64,000 nt of DNA. It comes from Microbaculum marinum (GTDB lineage Bacteria; Pseudomonadota; Alphaproteobacteria; Rhizobiales; Tepidamorphaceae). The DNA lies in assembly GCF_042646165.1 (NCBI RefSeq), contig NZ_JBHRTC010000021.1. The stretch is one strand, 5' to 3'. The first letter of the stretch is position 1. Each line of letters starts with the position of its first letter. The notes beneath the pieces were generated by a model. The model saw only the letters and a program-made list of their open reading frames with translations, was not told the origin of the DNA and did no database searches. Below are positions 7,841 to 17,460 of the stretch, in pieces. Both the position numbers and the translations under genes were made by a program.

Positions 7841-9073
7841 TCACGAGGTGCCGGCGCCCCGGCGCCAACGCGACAGAAGCAGGATCGCGGCGCCCGCGAT
7901 CAGCCCCCAGAACGCCGCACCGATCCCATAGAAGCTCAGGCCCGACGCCGCCACGACGAAGGTGACGACGGCGGCATCGCGGTCGCCGGCAGCCTGCATC
8001 GCGCCGAGCAGCGAGCTTGCCAGCACGCCCATCAGGGCAAGGCCCGCGACCGCCTGGATCAACAGTGGCGGCGATGCCGCGATCAGGACCGTCGCAAACG
8101 TCGCGGCGAAGCCGAAGAAGACATAGAAGATCCCCGAGGCAAGCGCTGCGAGCCAGCGTCGGTGCGGATCGGGATCGGCGTCGGGACCGGCGCATATGGC
8201 GGCCGTGATCGCCGCGTAGTTGATCGCATGGCCGCCGAACGGCGCGCCCAGCACGGTGCCGATGCCGGTCGTCAGGAACGTCTCGCGGACGTGAGGCTTG
8301 TAGCCGTAGGCCTGCAGCACGGCGATGCCGGGGATGTTCTGCGACGCCATCGTCACGATGAACAGCGGGATGGCGATCGAGACGACCGCACCCCAGGTGA
8401 ACACCGGCATGACGAACACCGGGTGCGGCAGAAGTTCGCCTGGCGACGCAACCGGCAGGTCCGTGGTCGCAACGATGATGGCCGTCGTCGCGGCGACGGC
8501 AGCCGGCATCGCATAGAGCCGCGCAAACCGCAGCATCACCACCCAGATCGCGATCACTGGCAGGACGTATTGCGGCACCACGCCGATCGCCTCGACCGGG
8601 GCGAGGCAAAGCTGCATGACGATGCCCGCCAGCATGGCGTTGGCGAGCGACGTGGGTATCGACGAGACGATCTCGCGAAACGGCCGCACCACGGCCGCCA
8701 CGATGATCAGGACTCCGGTTAGCAGGAAGGCGCCGACGGCGGCCGGAAATCCGCCGTCGACCATACCCGTGGAGATCAGCAGCGCGGCGCCGGGGGTCGA
8801 CCACGCGATCGAGATCGGCACCCGCGTGCGCACGCTGAGGATGATCGCCGACACCCCCATCAGGAGCGAAAGCGCCATCAGCCCGGAGGCGACCTCGCCG
8901 CTGCTCGCCCCGACCTCCTTCAGGGCCTGGACGATGACGGGAAACGAACTGCCGAAGCCGACCACGGCGGCAACGATACCGGCTCCGATCGCCGCAATGG
9001 AAGGACGCGGGCGTATGGACGCTTCGGACATGGCGGCTTTCGATGGAACGGCCTGAAGAATCGCCGCAGTCAT
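7841..9073 (-). CDS. BenE-family membrane transporter
   Basis: A roughly 410-residue polytopic inner-membrane protein of the BenE (benzoate/H+ symporter) family. About 12 hydrophobic segments run from AAIGAGIVAAVVGFGSSFPVIV to the C-terminal AAFWGLIAGAAILLL. BenE hallmarks include STPGAALL, SIPTSLANAMLAGI and GAPFGGHAINYAAITAA. The start is uncertain: ATG 9073 is chosen, with ATG 9031 (MSEASIRPRP) equally possible. No aromatic-degradation genes adjoin it except a PcaF-like thiolase 29 kb away, so the substrate cannot be assigned. Confidence 0.85.
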   Translation of the reverse strand: MTAAILQAVPSKAAMSEASIRPRPSIAAIGAGIVAAVVGFGSSFPVIVQALKEVGASSGEVASGLMALSLLMGVSAIILSVRTRVPISIAWSTPGAALLISTGMVDGGFPAAVGAFLLTGVLIIVAAVVRPFREIVSSIPTSLANAMLAGIVMQLCLAPVEAIGVVPQYVLPVIAIWVVMLRFARLYAMPAAVAATTAIIVATTDLPVASPGELLPHPVFVMPVFTWGAVVSIAIPLFIVTMASQNIPGIAVLQAYGYKPHVRETFLTTGIGTVLGAPFGGHAINYAAITAAICAGPDADPDPHRRWLAALASGIFYVFFGFAATFATVLIAASPPLLIQAVAGLALMGVLASSLLGAMQAAGDRDAAVVTFVVAASGLSFYGIGAAFWGLIAGAAILLLSRWRRGAGTS

Positions 9074-9147
9074 ACTACGCCCTCGCCCGCGCGCAACCAT
9101 CGATGATCGTTCACGGAACCCGCGTCGGAATCTGATAGGTTCTCCGC

Positions 9148-10404
9148 GTGCACGTTCACCTGCTCACGCTCGGTTCACGCGGCGACGTCCAGCCCTATGT
9201 CGCGCTCGGCGCCACACTGCTGGCGCGCGGCCACAAAGTGACCGTGACCACGGGCCGGGGCTTCGACGAGCTGATCGAGGACTCGGGCCTTGTTTCCGCT
9301 CCGATTTCGATGGACGTACGCTCGATGCTCGGCGAACCCGTGGTGCGCGAGGCGCTCGATAGCCTCTCCGGCAAGGTCCGGGCCTTCCGGGCCATGAAGG
9401 CCGAGACGCTGCGGCAGATTGACGAGACCTGCGACCGGATCGTCGAGACGGATGCCGACGTCCTGGTGTTTCACCAGAAGATGGGCGTCGCGCCGACCGT
9501 CGCGGCGAAGCTCGGAGTGCCGGCGGTCGCGTCTTTCCTCCTCCCCGGCATGGTCGCGACGTCGGCATTTCCCTTTCCGCTGATCCCTGCGGCGAGCCTC
9601 GGCGCCATCGGCAACCGTCTCAGCCACCGGCTGATCGGATCGCTGATCGACCTGTCCTACACCCCGCTGCTCAGGCGATGGCACCGCCACCGGTACGGTG
9701 ACACGGACGGGTTGCTGCAGCCGTTCGATGGCTACGATCCGGCGGGACGACCACCTTTGCGCCTGCACGCCTTCAGCCGTCACATCGTGCCGCGCCCCGA
9801 GGACTGGGATAGGCGCGACAAGGTCACGGGCTACTGGTTCGAAGCCGCGAAAGCCTCCTGGGCCTCTCCCGCCGGTCTGGAACGGTTTCTGGGCAGCGGT
9901 CCGCCGCCCGTCTATGTCGGATTCGGCTCGATGCCGAGCGCCGACTCGTCCCGGCTGACCGGAATCGTGGTCGAAGCGCTGCAGCGCGCCGGAATGCGCG
10001 GGCTCCTTGCCACCAACTGGGGCTCGCTCGAGTCCACCAGCACACCCGACACGGTGCACATCATTGAGACCGCCCCGCACTCCTGGCTGTTTCCCCGTTG
10101 CGCGGCCGTCGTCCACCACGGCGGCGCGGGAACCACACACGAGGGTCTGCGCTGGGGCCGGCCTACGGTGGTCTGCCCCGTAGGCGTCGACCAGCCGTTC
10201 TGGGGCCGCCGCGTCGCCAAACTGGGCGTTGGACCGCAGCCGATCCCGCTGAAGAAACTGACGCCAGATAGCCTCGCCGTGGCGCTGAGACAGACCAAAG
10301 ACCGGAAAATGGACGAGCGTGCCGCAAGGCTCGGCGAGGAGATCCGAACCGAGGGCGGCACGGAGGTCGCCGCCGACCTCGTCGAGGCGTGGATTGCCCG
10401 ATAG
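9148..10404 (+). CDS. GT1-family glycosyltransferase (sterol/macrolide-glucosyltransferase-like)
   Basis: A 418-residue GT-B fold enzyme that starts at GTG 9148. The N-terminal LTLGSRGDVQPYVALG is the diagnostic segment of UGT80-like and macrolide glycosyltransferases, and the C-terminal nucleotide-sugar motif reads HHGGAGTTHEGLRWGRP. These enzymes transfer a sugar from a UDP/TDP donor to a lipid or natural-product acceptor. There is no biosynthetic cluster around it, so the acceptor is unknown; a glycolipid is the simplest guess. It is divergent from the BenE-like gene and convergent with the flavin oxidoreductase. Confidence 0.88.
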   Translation: MHVHLLTLGSRGDVQPYVALGATLLARGHKVTVTTGRGFDELIEDSGLVSAPISMDVRSMLGEPVVREALDSLSGKVRAFRAMKAETLRQIDETCDRIVETDADVLVFHQKMGVAPTVAAKLGVPAVASFLLPGMVATSAFPFPLIPAASLGAIGNRLSHRLIGSLIDLSYTPLLRRWHRHRYGDTDGLLQPFDGYDPAGRPPLRLHAFSRHIVPRPEDWDRRDKVTGYWFEAAKASWASPAGLERFLGSGPPPVYVGFGSMPSADSSRLTGIVVEALQRAGMRGLLATNWGSLESTSTPDTVHIIETAPHSWLFPRCAAVVHHGGAGTTHEGLRWGRPTVVCPVGVDQPFWGRRVAKLGVGPQPIPLKKLTPDSLAVALRQTKDRKMDERAARLGEEIRTEGGTEVAADLVEAWIAR

Positions 10405-10458
10405 GCCCGCGCAACCTGTTCGGTCCTGGTGGGAACTCCCTTCGCGCGCGGCGCCGGT

Positions 10459-11760
10459 TCAGCCCAGTACGGAAAAGCTCGATTCCGGATTTATGGTCCT
10501 GAGACGGGAATAGAAGCCGATATTGGTCGTCCGGCCGATATGCTTGAGCGAGAACTGGACCGGATCGGCGTCGTGGTCGTGGCCGGCTTCGACCTTCTCG
10601 ATCAGGTCGGCCATCATGGCGCCCGCAACGCCGGCGTTCTTGAACTGATTGCCGCTCGAGCCGCAGGCCATGTAGAAGCCCGGAACGCAGGATTTGTCAT
10701 AGATCGGTATCCAGTCGTCCGTGACGTCGTAGAGCTCGGTGACGCCCTTCATCTGGCTCGGGATGCCCAGGTTCCTGATGCGTTGGGCCGCGCGCAGCGC
10801 CTGGACCCGCCATTGCTCCGAGAAGTTCCGGTCCCAGTCGTCGGGATCGACCCATTCGCGCGGATCGCAGGGCGGATCCTCGGAGCCTATCAGGACGAAA
10901 CCGCCCTTTTCCGGGCGGGTGTAGCACGCGATATCGGAATCCGACGTCACCATGCCGATCTCGTCGTAGTCGGCGACCGGCATCGGCACGTGCACCACCT
11001 CCTGCTTCAGTGCGCGCGTCCTGATCTTCATGTCGTCCGTCGCGCCGGCGAGTTCGTTGACCTTGTAGGAATGGGGGCCGGCGACGTTCACGACGACCCG
11101 AGTGGAGATCTTCGTCCCGTCGTCGAGCGTCACCCCGGCTACGCGGCCACCTTCGTCCTTGTCGATCTCGACCACGCGTTTCCTGAAAAGGAACTCGCCG
11201 CCTGCGGCCTCGGCGGCGCGCTGCAGGTTATGGGCGGAAAGCTGCGGGTCCGTGATGTAGCCCGCATACGGGAAATAGACGCCGCCGGGCAGTTCCTCTC
11301 CGGTCGGCTCTCCGAAGCCCTCGTCGTCCGGACGCTTCGGCGGATAGTAGAGCCGGGTGTCGAAGTAGGGCAGCTTCCCCCGGACGGCGGATGCGTCGAG
11401 ATCCTCGTACGGAATTCCCAGCGCGTCCATGTGCGACTTGACGTTCGACAGGAAGTCGTTCGCCGCGGTCTTCATGACGACACAGCCGGTCTGGCGGAAT
11501 TCGGCCAGCCCGCGCTCGTCGTCGCAGCCGAGATAGTCGGACCAGTTCTTCCAGTAGTAGAACCCTTCGTAGGCGAAGGCGGAGCCCTCGAGGGTGGAAT
11601 AGTGCGTGCGGATGATCGCGCATGAGCCCGCCGTCGAGCCGTAACCGGCGGCCGGCGCCATGTCGACATTGAGGGTCTTCAGGCCCTTGCGCGCCATCTC
11701 CAGTCCCACCGCCGCGCCGATCACGCCGGCGCCGATGATCACTGCATCGCAGGTCTTCAC
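10459..11760 (-). CDS. FAD-dependent amine oxidoreductase (DadA/SoxB-like)
   Basis: A 433-residue cytosolic flavoprotein of the D-amino-acid-oxidase/sarcosine-oxidase superfamily. The FAD Rossmann motif is AVIIGAGVIGAAVGLEMARKG near the N-terminus; GSTAGSCAIIRTHYS and the C-terminal FYMACGSSGNQFKNAGVAG fit the fold. It would oxidise a secondary or methylated amine or an amino acid. It is the last gene of a - strand run that includes an ABC importer, an iron alcohol dehydrogenase and an enolase-superfamily enzyme, 86 bases downstream of the latter. It has no GcvT domain, unlike the dehydrogenases at 23588 and 59705. Confidence 0.85.
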   Translation of the reverse strand: MKTCDAVIIGAGVIGAAVGLEMARKGLKTLNVDMAPAAGYGSTAGSCAIIRTHYSTLEGSAFAYEGFYYWKNWSDYLGCDDERGLAEFRQTGCVVMKTAANDFLSNVKSHMDALGIPYEDLDASAVRGKLPYFDTRLYYPPKRPDDEGFGEPTGEELPGGVYFPYAGYITDPQLSAHNLQRAAEAAGGEFLFRKRVVEIDKDEGGRVAGVTLDDGTKISTRVVVNVAGPHSYKVNELAGATDDMKIRTRALKQEVVHVPMPVADYDEIGMVTSDSDIACYTRPEKGGFVLIGSEDPPCDPREWVDPDDWDRNFSEQWRVQALRAAQRIRNLGIPSQMKGVTELYDVTDDWIPIYDKSCVPGFYMACGSSGNQFKNAGVAGAMMADLIEKVEAGHDHDADPVQFSLKHIGRTTNIGFYSRLRTINPESSFSVLG

Positions 11761-11846
11761 GTCTCAGTCCCTCCCACCGTCCAGCAAATCAGATGTCATT
11801 CCGGGCTTTTTCCCGACATCCATGATACGTGCCGGTCCGCGCCGCG

Positions 11847-12956
11847 CTATCCAATCCGCGTCGCCTCCAGCCGCGCTTCGTCCAGTGCCACGCCAAATCC
11901 CGGGCGGTCCGGCAGGACCAGTTCCCCTTCCGCATTCACGTCGACCGGCGCCGCCAGCAGGAAATCGCGCCGCTCCAGCGACCATTGCGGCGGATCGAAC
12001 GGGAACTCGATGAACGGGGCGCAACCGACGCCCGCCGTCAGATGGGCGTTCGCCACGAGACCGAGCCCGTTGGTCCAGGTATGCGGGGTGAAGACGATGC
12101 CGTGCTCCTCCGCCAGGACGGCGATCCGGCGCAGGCCGGTGATGCCGCCGACGAGCGCGGCGTCGGGCTGGACGACGTCGACGGCGCCTTCGGTGATCAG
12201 GTCCCGGAACTCGTAGAGCTCGCGCGTCATCTCGCCTGCAGCGATGCGGACATCGACGCTGTCGCGCAACCTGCGCATCCCCTCGCGATCGCCGCGATGC
12301 AGCGGCTCTTCCATCCAGAAGATGGACAGGCGCTCCAGCTCGCGGGCGACCTCGATCGCATCCTTCAGTTTCCACGGCGGCGCCGTGTCCCAGGGCATGC
12401 GCCAGCCCTGGTTGCAGTCGACCATCAGCATCAGCCGGTCGCCGACCCTGTCGCGGACTGCTTCAAGCGCCCCGATGTCGTCGCGCCAGTCGTCCCGATG
12501 AAAACGGATCTTCATGGCCTTGAATCCGCGCCCGGTGAACTCTTCCGCGAGTTCGGCCAGTTGCCGAGGATCGCGCAACATCCCCGACGATGCATAGGTG
12601 GGAACCCGGTCGCCGCGGCCGCCGAGCAGCTTCCAGACCGGCAGGCCGGCGATCTTGCCGGCCAGATCCCAGAGCGCCAGGTCGAGCGGCCAGCAGCGGC
12701 CGTAGTGGAACGAGATGTTGTCGAGGACGCGGAAATGGCGTTCTAGCCGGAGCGGATCCTCGCCGACGAACAGATGCTCATGGCCGTCGAAGCCAAGCAT
12801 CAGGTCCCCGGACCCGATGCCCGTCAGGCCCTCGTCGGTGGTGACGCGCACGACCGTCGCATCGAACGAGGTGCGCGAACGCGTGTCCCAGCTGGCTCGA
12901 AACGGCGGGTCGAGTGGCAGCCGGTGCTGCGTTATGTCGATTCGGGTGATCTTCAT
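11847..12956 (-). CDS. Enolase-superfamily (mandelate racemase/muconate lactonizing) enzyme
   Basis: A 369-residue protein starting at ATG 12956; its first four bases overlap the stop of the upstream dehydrogenase gene (ATGA), so translation is coupled. The barrel metal ligands are visible: Asp180 (MVDCNQ), Glu216 (MEEP) and Glu242 (AAGEM). His292 in TPHTWTNG is the general base of the mandelate racemase subgroup. At the KxK position the sequence is Lys149-Ile-Arg151. Such enzymes abstract an alpha proton of a carboxylate, usually in sugar-acid dehydration or racemisation. The substrate is not evident. The frame is open much further upstream (to 14162), but that part is antisense of the dehydrogenase in another frame. 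Confidence 0.88.
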   Translation of the reverse strand: MKITRIDITQHRLPLDPPFRASWDTRSRTSFDATVVRVTTDEGLTGIGSGDLMLGFDGHEHLFVGEDPLRLERHFRVLDNISFHYGRCWPLDLALWDLAGKIAGLPVWKLLGGRGDRVPTYASSGMLRDPRQLAELAEEFTGRGFKAMKIRFHRDDWRDDIGALEAVRDRVGDRLMLMVDCNQGWRMPWDTAPPWKLKDAIEVARELERLSIFWMEEPLHRGDREGMRRLRDSVDVRIAAGEMTRELYEFRDLITEGAVDVVQPDAALVGGITGLRRIAVLAEEHGIVFTPHTWTNGLGLVANAHLTAGVGCAPFIEFPFDPPQWSLERRDFLLAAPVDVNAEGELVLPDRPGFGVALDEARLEATRIG

Positions 12957-14116
12957 GCGGCTGCGGGGATCTGGCCGGCCCGGCGAAGCACGGCCCCGGC
13001 GAGCGCCTGGATGTCGTCGGCAGTCGCCGGCCTCGCAGTCGCGTTCAGCATGGCGGCGTTTTCCGGCGCGGCCATTCGAGCAGCCAGAACCTGCACATCG
13101 AGCGGCTGCGGCAGGCTTCGGTCGAAGCCGACCCGGTCGAGCAAGGCGGAGAAGGCGTCTGGCAGTTTCTCGGGCGCAGGACCGAGGCCGAATGCCTCCG
13201 CGACGCGCGTGAACGCCTCCCGGTTTCCTTCGATGACCCAGGGCAGCGTCGCCTCCATTGCCAGCGCCACCGCGCGGCCGTGATGGACCGGCATAAGACT
13301 GCCGAGCGCGTGGCCGATATTGTGGGCAAGGGCGGTCCCGGCATTGTCGATCGCCACACCTGCCATCGTCGCAGCCATCAGCATGTTCGTCCGCGCTTCG
13401 ATGTCGCCGGGATTGACGACTGCGCGCGGCAGATACCGCACGGCCAAATCGATGGAGGTCCTGGCATGGAGATCGTTTGCGGGATTTGCGCTCCTGTTGG
13501 TCGCCGCCTCGATGGCGTGGACCAGCGCGTCCAGGCCGGTCGCCGCGGTCAGGACCGCCGGGAGGCCCACCGTCAATTCTGGATCGAGGATGACGAGATC
13601 CGGCTTCAGTGGATCCCCCCAGAACCAGTACTTCGTCTTGTCCGGCCCGGTCAGGACCGAAACCGCGGTCGCCTCCGAGCCCGTGCCCGCCGTCGTGGGA
13701 ATGCAGATAGAACGGACGCTGCGGGCAGGAAGGGGGGCTGCGGCCAGCCGATACGTTTCGACCGTCCGGTCGGCGACGGCCGCGACGGCGATCATCTTGG
13801 CGGCGTCGAGGGCCGACCCGCCGCCGAGCCCGACGACGACCTGCACGCCTGTATCCCCGGCCAGTGCCGCGCCGGCGGTCACATGCGCTTCCTGGGGATC
13901 GGCCGTGAAGCCGTCGAAGACCGTCACGCGGTGGCCGGCGCCAGCCAATGCCTGCAGGGCGCGGCTGGTGATTCCCGACGCTGCAAGACCCGGATCGGCG
14001 ACCAGCAGGATGCTGGCCCCCTCGCCGACGAGACCGGTCACGTCGGCGCCGACATGCCCGCACCGCCCCGGTCCGACGGCAATGGACGGCGTTCGCGACA
14101 GTACGAATCCTGTCAT
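12953..14116 (-). CDS. Iron-containing alcohol dehydrogenase
   Basis: A 387-residue group III (Fe-dependent) alcohol dehydrogenase. The NAD-binding GGGSALDAAKMIA, the PTTAGTGSEAT loop, DALVHAIEA and the metal-binding AHNIGHALGSLMPVHHG are all present. Family members oxidise or reduce small alcohols, hydroxyacids or maleylacetate. The coupling with an enolase-superfamily gene suggests a hydroxy- or sugar-acid pathway, but the substrate is unknown. It is 199 bases downstream of the ABC ATPase gene on the same strand; that gap holds a 14-base perfect palindrome (GCGCCCGCGGGCGC at 14299-14312) and no gene. Confidence 0.9.
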   Translation of the reverse strand: MTGFVLSRTPSIAVGPGRCGHVGADVTGLVGEGASILLVADPGLAASGITSRALQALAGAGHRVTVFDGFTADPQEAHVTAGAALAGDTGVQVVVGLGGGSALDAAKMIAVAAVADRTVETYRLAAAPLPARSVRSICIPTTAGTGSEATAVSVLTGPDKTKYWFWGDPLKPDLVILDPELTVGLPAVLTAATGLDALVHAIEAATNRSANPANDLHARTSIDLAVRYLPRAVVNPGDIEARTNMLMAATMAGVAIDNAGTALAHNIGHALGSLMPVHHGRAVALAMEATLPWVIEGNREAFTRVAEAFGLGPAPEKLPDAFSALLDRVGFDRSLPQPLDVQVLAARMAAPENAAMLNATARPATADDIQALAGAVLRRAGQIPAAA

Positions 14117-14315
14117 CTGGGCGGCCTTGGTCTAGAGGACGGAGACGCCGCTGTACGAGCACGGGTGGTTTGCGCGGCCAGCAGCGTGCCGGAACCGTGT
14201 GGGCCGGTCCCGGCGTTCGCGATTGCCGGCAGGATAAGCAGCTCAGCCACCATTTCCGGGACAGGATCGCGACAGGATGTAGCGGAAAATGCGACGGAGC
14301 GCCCGCGGGCGCCCC

Positions 14316-16406
14316 TCAGGCCGGCTCCGGTTCCCCCTTCTCCGCCACCTTGATCACCGGTTCCATGTCGTTGAGCGTCTGCTCGTCGAGATGGCAGAAT
14401 ATGTAGTGACCGTCCGCCATCCTGCGGTTGGGCGGCAGGCGCGTCTCGCACAGCCCCTTGATCACGTATGGACAGCGGGTCGAGAACGGACACCCTTTCG
14501 GCGGATTGGAGGCCGAGGGGATCTCGCCGGTCAGCACGACCTTGCGCTTCTCGACATGCGTGTCGGCGATCGGAACGGCAGACAGCAGCGCCTCGGTGTA
14601 TGGATGGTAGGGCGGCGCGAATATCTGCTCCGTCGTGCCCTGCTCCATGATCTGCCCGAGATACATCACCACGATCCGGTCGGCGAGGTAGCGCACCACC
14701 GACAGATCGTGGCTGATGAACAGCAGCGTCGTGCGATGGTCGCGCTGGATGTCCATCAGAAGCTCGGTGACGGCCGCCTGCACCGACACGTCGAGCGCGG
14801 AGACCGGCTCGTCGGCGATGACGACCTCCGGGTTTCCCGCGAATGCCCGGGCGATGCCGACACGCTGCTTCTGTCCCCCGGAGAGCTGGCGCGGCCGGCG
14901 TTTGGCGAAGTCGCGCGGCAGCTTGACGATATCGAGCAGTTCGAACACCCGGTCCTGGATCTTCTTCTTGTCGGTCTCCACCCCGAACTTCCTGATGACG
15001 CGGGCGATCTGGCCCCCGATCGAGTGGCTCGGATTGAGCGTGTCGAACGGGTTCTGGAAGATCATCTGCAGTTTCGCGATGGTCTTGGCATCGCGTCTTT
15101 CGACCGGCAGGTTGGCGAGGTCGAGGTTGCCGAGAATGACCTCCCCTTCGGTCGCCCCCTCCAGTCCCATCAGGACCTTGGCGAAGGTCGACTTTCCGCA
15201 ACCGGATTCGCCCACGATCGCCACCGTCTCGGCCTCCCTGGCCTGGAACGTCAGCTCCTCGTTCGCCTTCACCGTCTTCGTTTCACCGCCGCCAAACGCG
15301 AAAAATGCCGCGTCCTCGATTTCGTAGTGCTTGGTCATGTCCTCGACCCGGAGGACCACGTCGCCGGGCTCGACGGGCGGCCGTTCGTCGGCCTTGGGCT
15401 TGGTGGCTTCCCAGTCGATCTCGTCCCAGCGCACGCAGCGCACGAAATGCTCCGCGCCGGTGTCGACCTTCTCCATCGGTATTAGGCCGAGATCGCAGCG
15501 CCCGCCTTGGAAGAACTGGCAGCGCGGACCGAAATAGCAGCCGGTCGGGCGCTGATGCGGCAGCGGCAACTGGCCGGGAATGGCGACCAGCGGATGAGTG
15601 TTCTTGTCGGCTCCCGGTAGCGGAATCGAGGCGAAAAGACCGCGCGTATAGGGATGGCGCATGTTGTTGAAGACGGTCTCGATGTCGCCGACCTCCACCG
15701 CCTCGCCCGAATACATCACGGTGATGCGGTCGCAGGTTTCCAGGATCAGGCCCAGATTGTGCGAGATGTAGATCATCGACGTGCCGAACTTCGCCGAGAT
15801 CTCCTTGATGAGATCCACGATGCCGGCCTCGACCGTCACGTCCAGCGCGGTCGTCGGCTCGTCGAGCAGCAGCAGCGACGGGTTCGACAGCAGCGCCATG
15901 GCGATGACGACACGCTGCTGCTGGCCGCCGGAGATCTGGTGCGGATAGGAGTCCATGATCCGGGCGGGTTCGGGCAGGTTGACGTTGCCGAGCATTTCCG
16001 CGGCGCGCCTCAGCGCCTCCTTGCTCGAGGCGCCGTCGTGATAGATCGGCACCTCGGCAAGCTGCTCGCCGATCTTCATGGCCGGATTGAGCGACGCCAT
16101 CGGCTCCTGGTAGACCATGGCGATCTTCGAACCGCGAAGGCTGCGCAGTTCGCTCTCGCTCATCGTGCGCATGTCGCGACCGTTGAACAGCAGCTCGCCG
16201 CCGACGATCCGGCCGTTCTGGCCGAGATACTGCATGATCGCGAGTGCCACCGTAGACTTCCCGCACCCGGATTCCCCGACGATGCCGTGCGCCTCGCCGG
16301 GCATCAGTTTCAGGTTGAAGTCGACGACCGCGGGTATTTCACCGGCACGGGTGAAATAGGAGATCGACAGGTTGCGGCATTCCAGTACGGGTGTCTGTTC
16401 GGCCAT
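14316..16406 (-). CDS. Fused double ATPase of a peptide/nickel-type ABC importer (OppD-OppF fusion)
   Basis: A 696-residue protein with two complete ABC ATPase halves. The first has Walker A GESGCGKSTVALA, signature SGGQQQR and Walker B LLLLDEPT; the second has GESGCGKSTFAKV, SGGQKQR and VVIADEPVSALD. Each half ends with the oligopeptide-ATPase C-terminal segment containing conserved cysteines (GCYFGPRCQFF and GCPFSTRCPY). The start is ATG 16406 (MAEQTPVLECRNLSI), 14 bases after the upstream permease stop with GGGAACTGGGAAG before it; the frame open to 17354 is antisense noise. Fusion into one polypeptide is common in this importer family. Confidence 0.94.
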   Translation of the reverse strand: MAEQTPVLECRNLSISYFTRAGEIPAVVDFNLKLMPGEAHGIVGESGCGKSTVALAIMQYLGQNGRIVGGELLFNGRDMRTMSESELRSLRGSKIAMVYQEPMASLNPAMKIGEQLAEVPIYHDGASSKEALRRAAEMLGNVNLPEPARIMDSYPHQISGGQQQRVVIAMALLSNPSLLLLDEPTTALDVTVEAGIVDLIKEISAKFGTSMIYISHNLGLILETCDRITVMYSGEAVEVGDIETVFNNMRHPYTRGLFASIPLPGADKNTHPLVAIPGQLPLPHQRPTGCYFGPRCQFFQGGRCDLGLIPMEKVDTGAEHFVRCVRWDEIDWEATKPKADERPPVEPGDVVLRVEDMTKHYEIEDAAFFAFGGGETKTVKANEELTFQAREAETVAIVGESGCGKSTFAKVLMGLEGATEGEVILGNLDLANLPVERRDAKTIAKLQMIFQNPFDTLNPSHSIGGQIARVIRKFGVETDKKKIQDRVFELLDIVKLPRDFAKRRPRQLSGGQKQRVGIARAFAGNPEVVIADEPVSALDVSVQAAVTELLMDIQRDHRTTLLFISHDLSVVRYLADRIVVMYLGQIMEQGTTEQIFAPPYHPYTEALLSAVPIADTHVEKRKVVLTGEIPSASNPPKGCPFSTRCPYVIKGLCETRLPPNRRMADGHYIFCHLDEQTLNDMEPVIKVAEKGEPEPA

Positions 16407-16420
16407 CTTCCCAGTTCCCC

Positions 16421-17446
16421 TCAATCCCGCAGACTCATCTCGCGCAGTCCGTCCGCCATCAGATTGAAGCCAAGGATCAGCGACGACACGGACAGGGCCG
16501 GGATGATCAGCATGTAGGAGAACTTGAAGATCATCGCGGTGTTCGCGGCCTCCTTGATCATGAGGCCCCAATCGGGATCGGGGGGCTGCAGGCCGAGGCC
16601 GAGGAACGTCAGGGTGGTGATCGCGACGGTCGTATAGCCGAGCCGGAGGCAGGCATCGACGATGATCGGCCCACGGACGTTCGGCAGCAGTTCGATCACC
16701 ATGATCCAGATCGGGTGCTCGCCGCGCGTCTGGGCCGCGTAGACGTAGTCGCGTGACTTGATGTCGAGCGCCAGCCCGCGAACGATACGCATGATGGCCG
16801 GCGCCGACGCGAAGGTGACGGCGATGACGATGTTGAAACCGGACTGCCCGAGATAGTTCAGGATCAGGATGAACAGCACCATCACCGGGAACGACAGGAG
16901 GACGTTGGCCAGGAACGAGATGATCTCGTCCCACCAGCCTCCGAGATAGCCGGCGATCAGCCCGAATGCCGTACCGACCACGTAGGCGACCAGCGTCGCC
17001 GTGACACCCCATACGATCACCCTCTGGCAGCCCCAGATCGCGCGGGACAGCATGTCGCGGCCTTTGAAGTCGGTGCCGAGCCAGAAGAAGATCCCGTTCT
17101 TTTCCGTGAACGGCAGGGTGAACGGCGCGATCGGCTGGTTGGGATCGATGAGCGGAAGATAGGGCGCCGAAACCGCCATCAGCATCCAGAAGAACACCAT
17201 CGTGGCGCCGATGACGGCGATCTTCGATTCCCACCACGCACGCATCGCCAGCACGTAGAGGATGAGGGTCGCCGGCACTGCCGGCACGAGGAGGATGTCG
17301 CGGGACGGCCCGATCAGGTGACCGAACATCACGTAGGTCACCAGCGGCACCCACATCAGCAGGATCAGGACCACCAGCGGCCGCGGCCGCGACAGGCGGG
17401 CAAGCACGGACGGTGTGGGGATCGGGGCTTCTGCAGCAGCGCTCAT
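16421..17446 (-). CDS. ABC importer permease, OppC/DppC type
   Basis: A 341-residue inner-membrane protein with the long N-terminal extension typical of OppC-like subunits and the BPD_transp_1 domain in the C-terminal half. The coupling-helix region reads RGLALDIKSRDYVYAAQTRGEHPIWIM in part, with the EAA-loop consensus. About six membrane spans are visible. It starts 14 bases after the stop of the OppB-like permease. It forms the translocation pore with that protein. Confidence 0.92.
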   Translation of the reverse strand: MSAAAEAPIPTPSVLARLSRPRPLVVLILLMWVPLVTYVMFGHLIGPSRDILLVPAVPATLILYVLAMRAWWESKIAVIGATMVFFWMLMAVSAPYLPLIDPNQPIAPFTLPFTEKNGIFFWLGTDFKGRDMLSRAIWGCQRVIVWGVTATLVAYVVGTAFGLIAGYLGGWWDEIISFLANVLLSFPVMVLFILILNYLGQSGFNIVIAVTFASAPAIMRIVRGLALDIKSRDYVYAAQTRGEHPIWIMVIELLPNVRGPIIVDACLRLGYTTVAITTLTFLGLGLQPPDPDWGLMIKEAANTAMIFKFSYMLIIPALSVSSLILGFNLMADGLREMSLRD

Positions 17447-17460
17447 GTCCGGTCTCCCCC

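Noticed and set aside
14299..14312. Palindrome GCGCCCGCGGGCGC as terminator of the ABC operon
   Set aside because: It lies just downstream of the ATPase stop on the - strand, but it is only a self-complementary 14-mer with no loop and no U-run, and the downstream genes follow on the same strand.
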